NCBI GenBank assembly: GCA_028283855.1
Contig: JAPWJX010000005.1
Span: forward strand, 124,001 to 188,000
Length of the DNA: 64,000 nucleotides
Direction of reading: 5' to 3'
Origin: Verrucomicrobium sp.
GTDB lineage: Bacteria; Verrucomicrobiota; Verrucomicrobiia; Methylacidiphilales; GAS474
A program made the position numbers and the translations under genes. Positions 62,651 through 64,000 of this stretch are shown here, in pieces. The notes under the pieces were generated by a model that searched no databases, was not told the DNA's origin, and worked only from the letters and a program-made list of their open reading frames with translations. Every line of letters begins with the position of its first letter. Positions within the stretch are counted from its first letter, which is position 1.

Positions 62651-63989
62651 GAACATGCCCGTCCTCCCTCCCTTCAACCATCAGCCCGCTCCCTACACCG
62701 GCCCCTCCGCGGAGGAGGTCCTGGCGCTGCGGAAGCAGTATCTAAGCCCCGCGCTCTTCCACCTCTACAAGAAGCCGCTCATGATCGTGGAAGGGAAGGG
62801 GCAGTATCTCTATGACGAGACGGGCCGCCGCTATCTGGACGCCTTCGCCGGCATCGTCACCGTGAGCTGCGGCCACTGCCACCCGCACATCGTGGCGGCG
62901 GGCAACCGCCAGAACGAGCTGCTCCAGCACGCCACCACCATCTACCTGCATCCGAACATCGCCGAATACGGCAAGGCCCTGGCCGACAAGATGCCGGGCG
63001 ACTTGAAGGTGGTCTACTTCGTCAACTCCGGCTCGGAGGCCAACGACCTGGCCATCCTCATGGCCCGCGCCTACACCGGGAATTACGACGTGGTGGCCCT
63101 GCGCAACGCCTACCACGGCGGCAACGCCTCCGGCATGGCCCTGACGGCCCATTCCACCTGGAAGTTCAACGTGCCCCAGCCCTTCGGCGTCCACCACGCC
63201 CTGGCGCCCGATCCCTACCGCGGCCCGTGGGGCCACGATGACGCGGAAGCGGGCAAGAAATACGGACGCGACGTGAAGAGCGTCATCGACTACGCCACCT
63301 CCGGCAAGGTCGCGGCCTTCATCGCGGAGTCGATCCAGGGCGTCGGCGGCGCCGTCGTCTTCCCGGACGGCTACTTGAAGGAAGCCTACGGCCACGTCCG
63401 CGCGGCGGGCGGCGTTTGCATCGCGGACGAGGTGCAGGCGGGCTTTGGCCGCACCGGCACCCACTTCTGGGGCTTCGAGACGCAGGGCGTCGTCCCGGAC
63501 ATCGTGACGATGGCCAAGGGCATCGGCAACGGCGTGCCGCTGGCCGCCGTGGTCACCACGCCGCAAATCGCCCAGGCGATGACCAGCCGCATCCACTTCA
63601 ACACCTTCGGCGGCAACCCCGTGGTCTGCGCCCAGGGGAAGGCCGTGCTGGAGGTCATCGAGAAGGAGAAGCTCCAGGACAACGCGCTGAAGATCGGCGC
63701 GACCCTCGACGCGGGCCTGCGCAAGCTCCAGCAGAAGCACTCCCTCATCGGCGAGGTGCGGGGCAAGGGCCTCATGATCGGCGTGGAGCTGGTGAAGGAC
63801 CGCGCGACGAAGGACCCGGCCAAGGAAGAAACCCTCCAGGTCTACGAGAAGGCCCGGGAGCTGGGCCTCCTCATCGGCAAGGGCGGCTTCTTCGGCAACG
63901 TCCTGCGGGTGAAGCCCCCCATGTGCCTGACGGAGGCCGACGCCGCTTTCCTCCTGGAAGTCCTCGACGAGTCGTTCGCGAGCGCCTAG
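62643..63989 (+). CDS. Class III PLP aminotransferase (beta-alanine--pyruvate / AGXT2-like)
   Basis: The 448 residues show PLP lysine K292 (MAKGIGNG), D262 ([16 protein letters not shown]) and [20 protein letters not shown] in the cofactor site. AGXT2-type enzymes use beta-alanine or 3-aminoisobutyrate with pyruvate or glyoxylate, which would give malonate semialdehyde for MmsA. The start may be ATG 62643 or 62655. It ends 11 bases before the window edge, so more of the operon may follow. Confidence 0.9.
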   Translation: MHKNMPVLPPFNHQPAPYTGPSAEEVLALRKQYLSPALFHLYKKPLMIVEGKGQYLYDETGRRYLDAFAGIVTVSCGHCHPHIVAAGNRQNELLQHATTIYLHPNIAEYGKALADKMPGDLKVVYFVNSGSEANDLAILMARAYTGNYDVVALRNAYHGGNASGMALTAHSTWKFNVPQPFGVHHALAPDPYRGPWGHDDAEAGKKYGRDVKSVIDYATSGKVAAFIAESIQGVGGAVVFPDGYLKEAYGHVRAAGGVCIADEVQAGFGRTGTHFWGFETQGVVPDIVTMAKGIGNGVPLAAVVTTPQIAQAMTSRIHFNTFGGNPVVCAQGKAVLEVIEKEKLQDNALKIGATLDAGLRKLQQKHSLIGEVRGKGLMIGVELVKDRATKDPAKEETLQVYEKARELGLLIGKGGFFGNVLRVKPPMCLTEADAAFLLEVLDESFASA

Positions 63990-64000
63990 CCCTCCTGGGG

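Overview
The window is a GC-rich bacterial chromosome segment, most likely from the Verrucomicrobiota. The best marker is a 50-residue basic protein at 22421-22573, of the family restricted to Verrucomicrobia, Chlamydiae and Planctomycetes. A DUF2723/GT117 membrane protein with TPRs, Ala/Lys-rich extensions on ribosomal proteins, and a tmRNA tag ending in ELALAA fit that placement. Genes are packed tightly, with many 4-nt ATGA/GTGA stop-start overlaps. No intergenic gap exceeds about 300 bases, and there is no phage, insertion sequence or CRISPR array.

Layout. (1) 1-6136: end of the spc operon and the alpha operon (rplO end, secY, map, infA, rpmJ, rpsM, rpsK, rpsD, rpoA, rplQ), with a strong hairpin right before secY. 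(2) 6177-12596: a secreted orphan, then a minus-strand operon ogg - GT117 - queH - GNAT, then another secreted protein. (3) 12601-16872: malQ, HemQ-type coproheme decarboxylase, lipA, plsC and tRNA-Val. (4) 16987-22305: an odd tandem repeat, then the minus-strand operon queD - lysS - MFS - DUF374 acyltransferase - polyprenyl glycosylphosphotransferase. (5) 22421-26117: the small basic protein, an RluB/RsuA-type pseudouridine synthase, argH and an unrecognised 415-residue protein. (6) 26077-33666: a respiratory module with System II cytochrome c maturation (ResB, CcsA) diverging from coxB-coxA-ctaA-ctaB and a 93-residue subunit III-like protein. (7) 33684-37033: ispF, cysS, tmk, holB. (8) 37050-47616: a CynX-type transporter, tRNA-Ser, a Tat-exported glycosidase-like protein, and a TetR-regulated RND efflux operon whose inner-membrane pump gene is frameshifted. 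(9) 47684-55744: envelope and stress genes, tmRNA, nth, a frameshifted pepA and ispH. (10) 55778-63989: a near-complete reductive pyrimidine degradation island: NCS1 permease, PreA-like dehydrogenase, dihydropyrimidinase, ureidopropionase-type amidase, beta-alanine aminotransferase and CoA-acylating semialdehyde dehydrogenase.

Most notable. The cytochrome oxidase looks unusual. Subunit I has Gly where the D-channel Asp should be, the Mg-site residues of both subunits are changed (Asp to His, Glu to Gln), and the only subunit III candidate is a short TM remnant, while the K-channel residues remain. The PreA protein lacks the C-terminal ferredoxin domain, and no PreT partner is in view. QueD has Gln in place of one expected zinc His. 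I cannot prove that any of these is a new system; they are testable departures from well-known families. The two frameshifts (RND pump, pepA) may be real or assembly errors.
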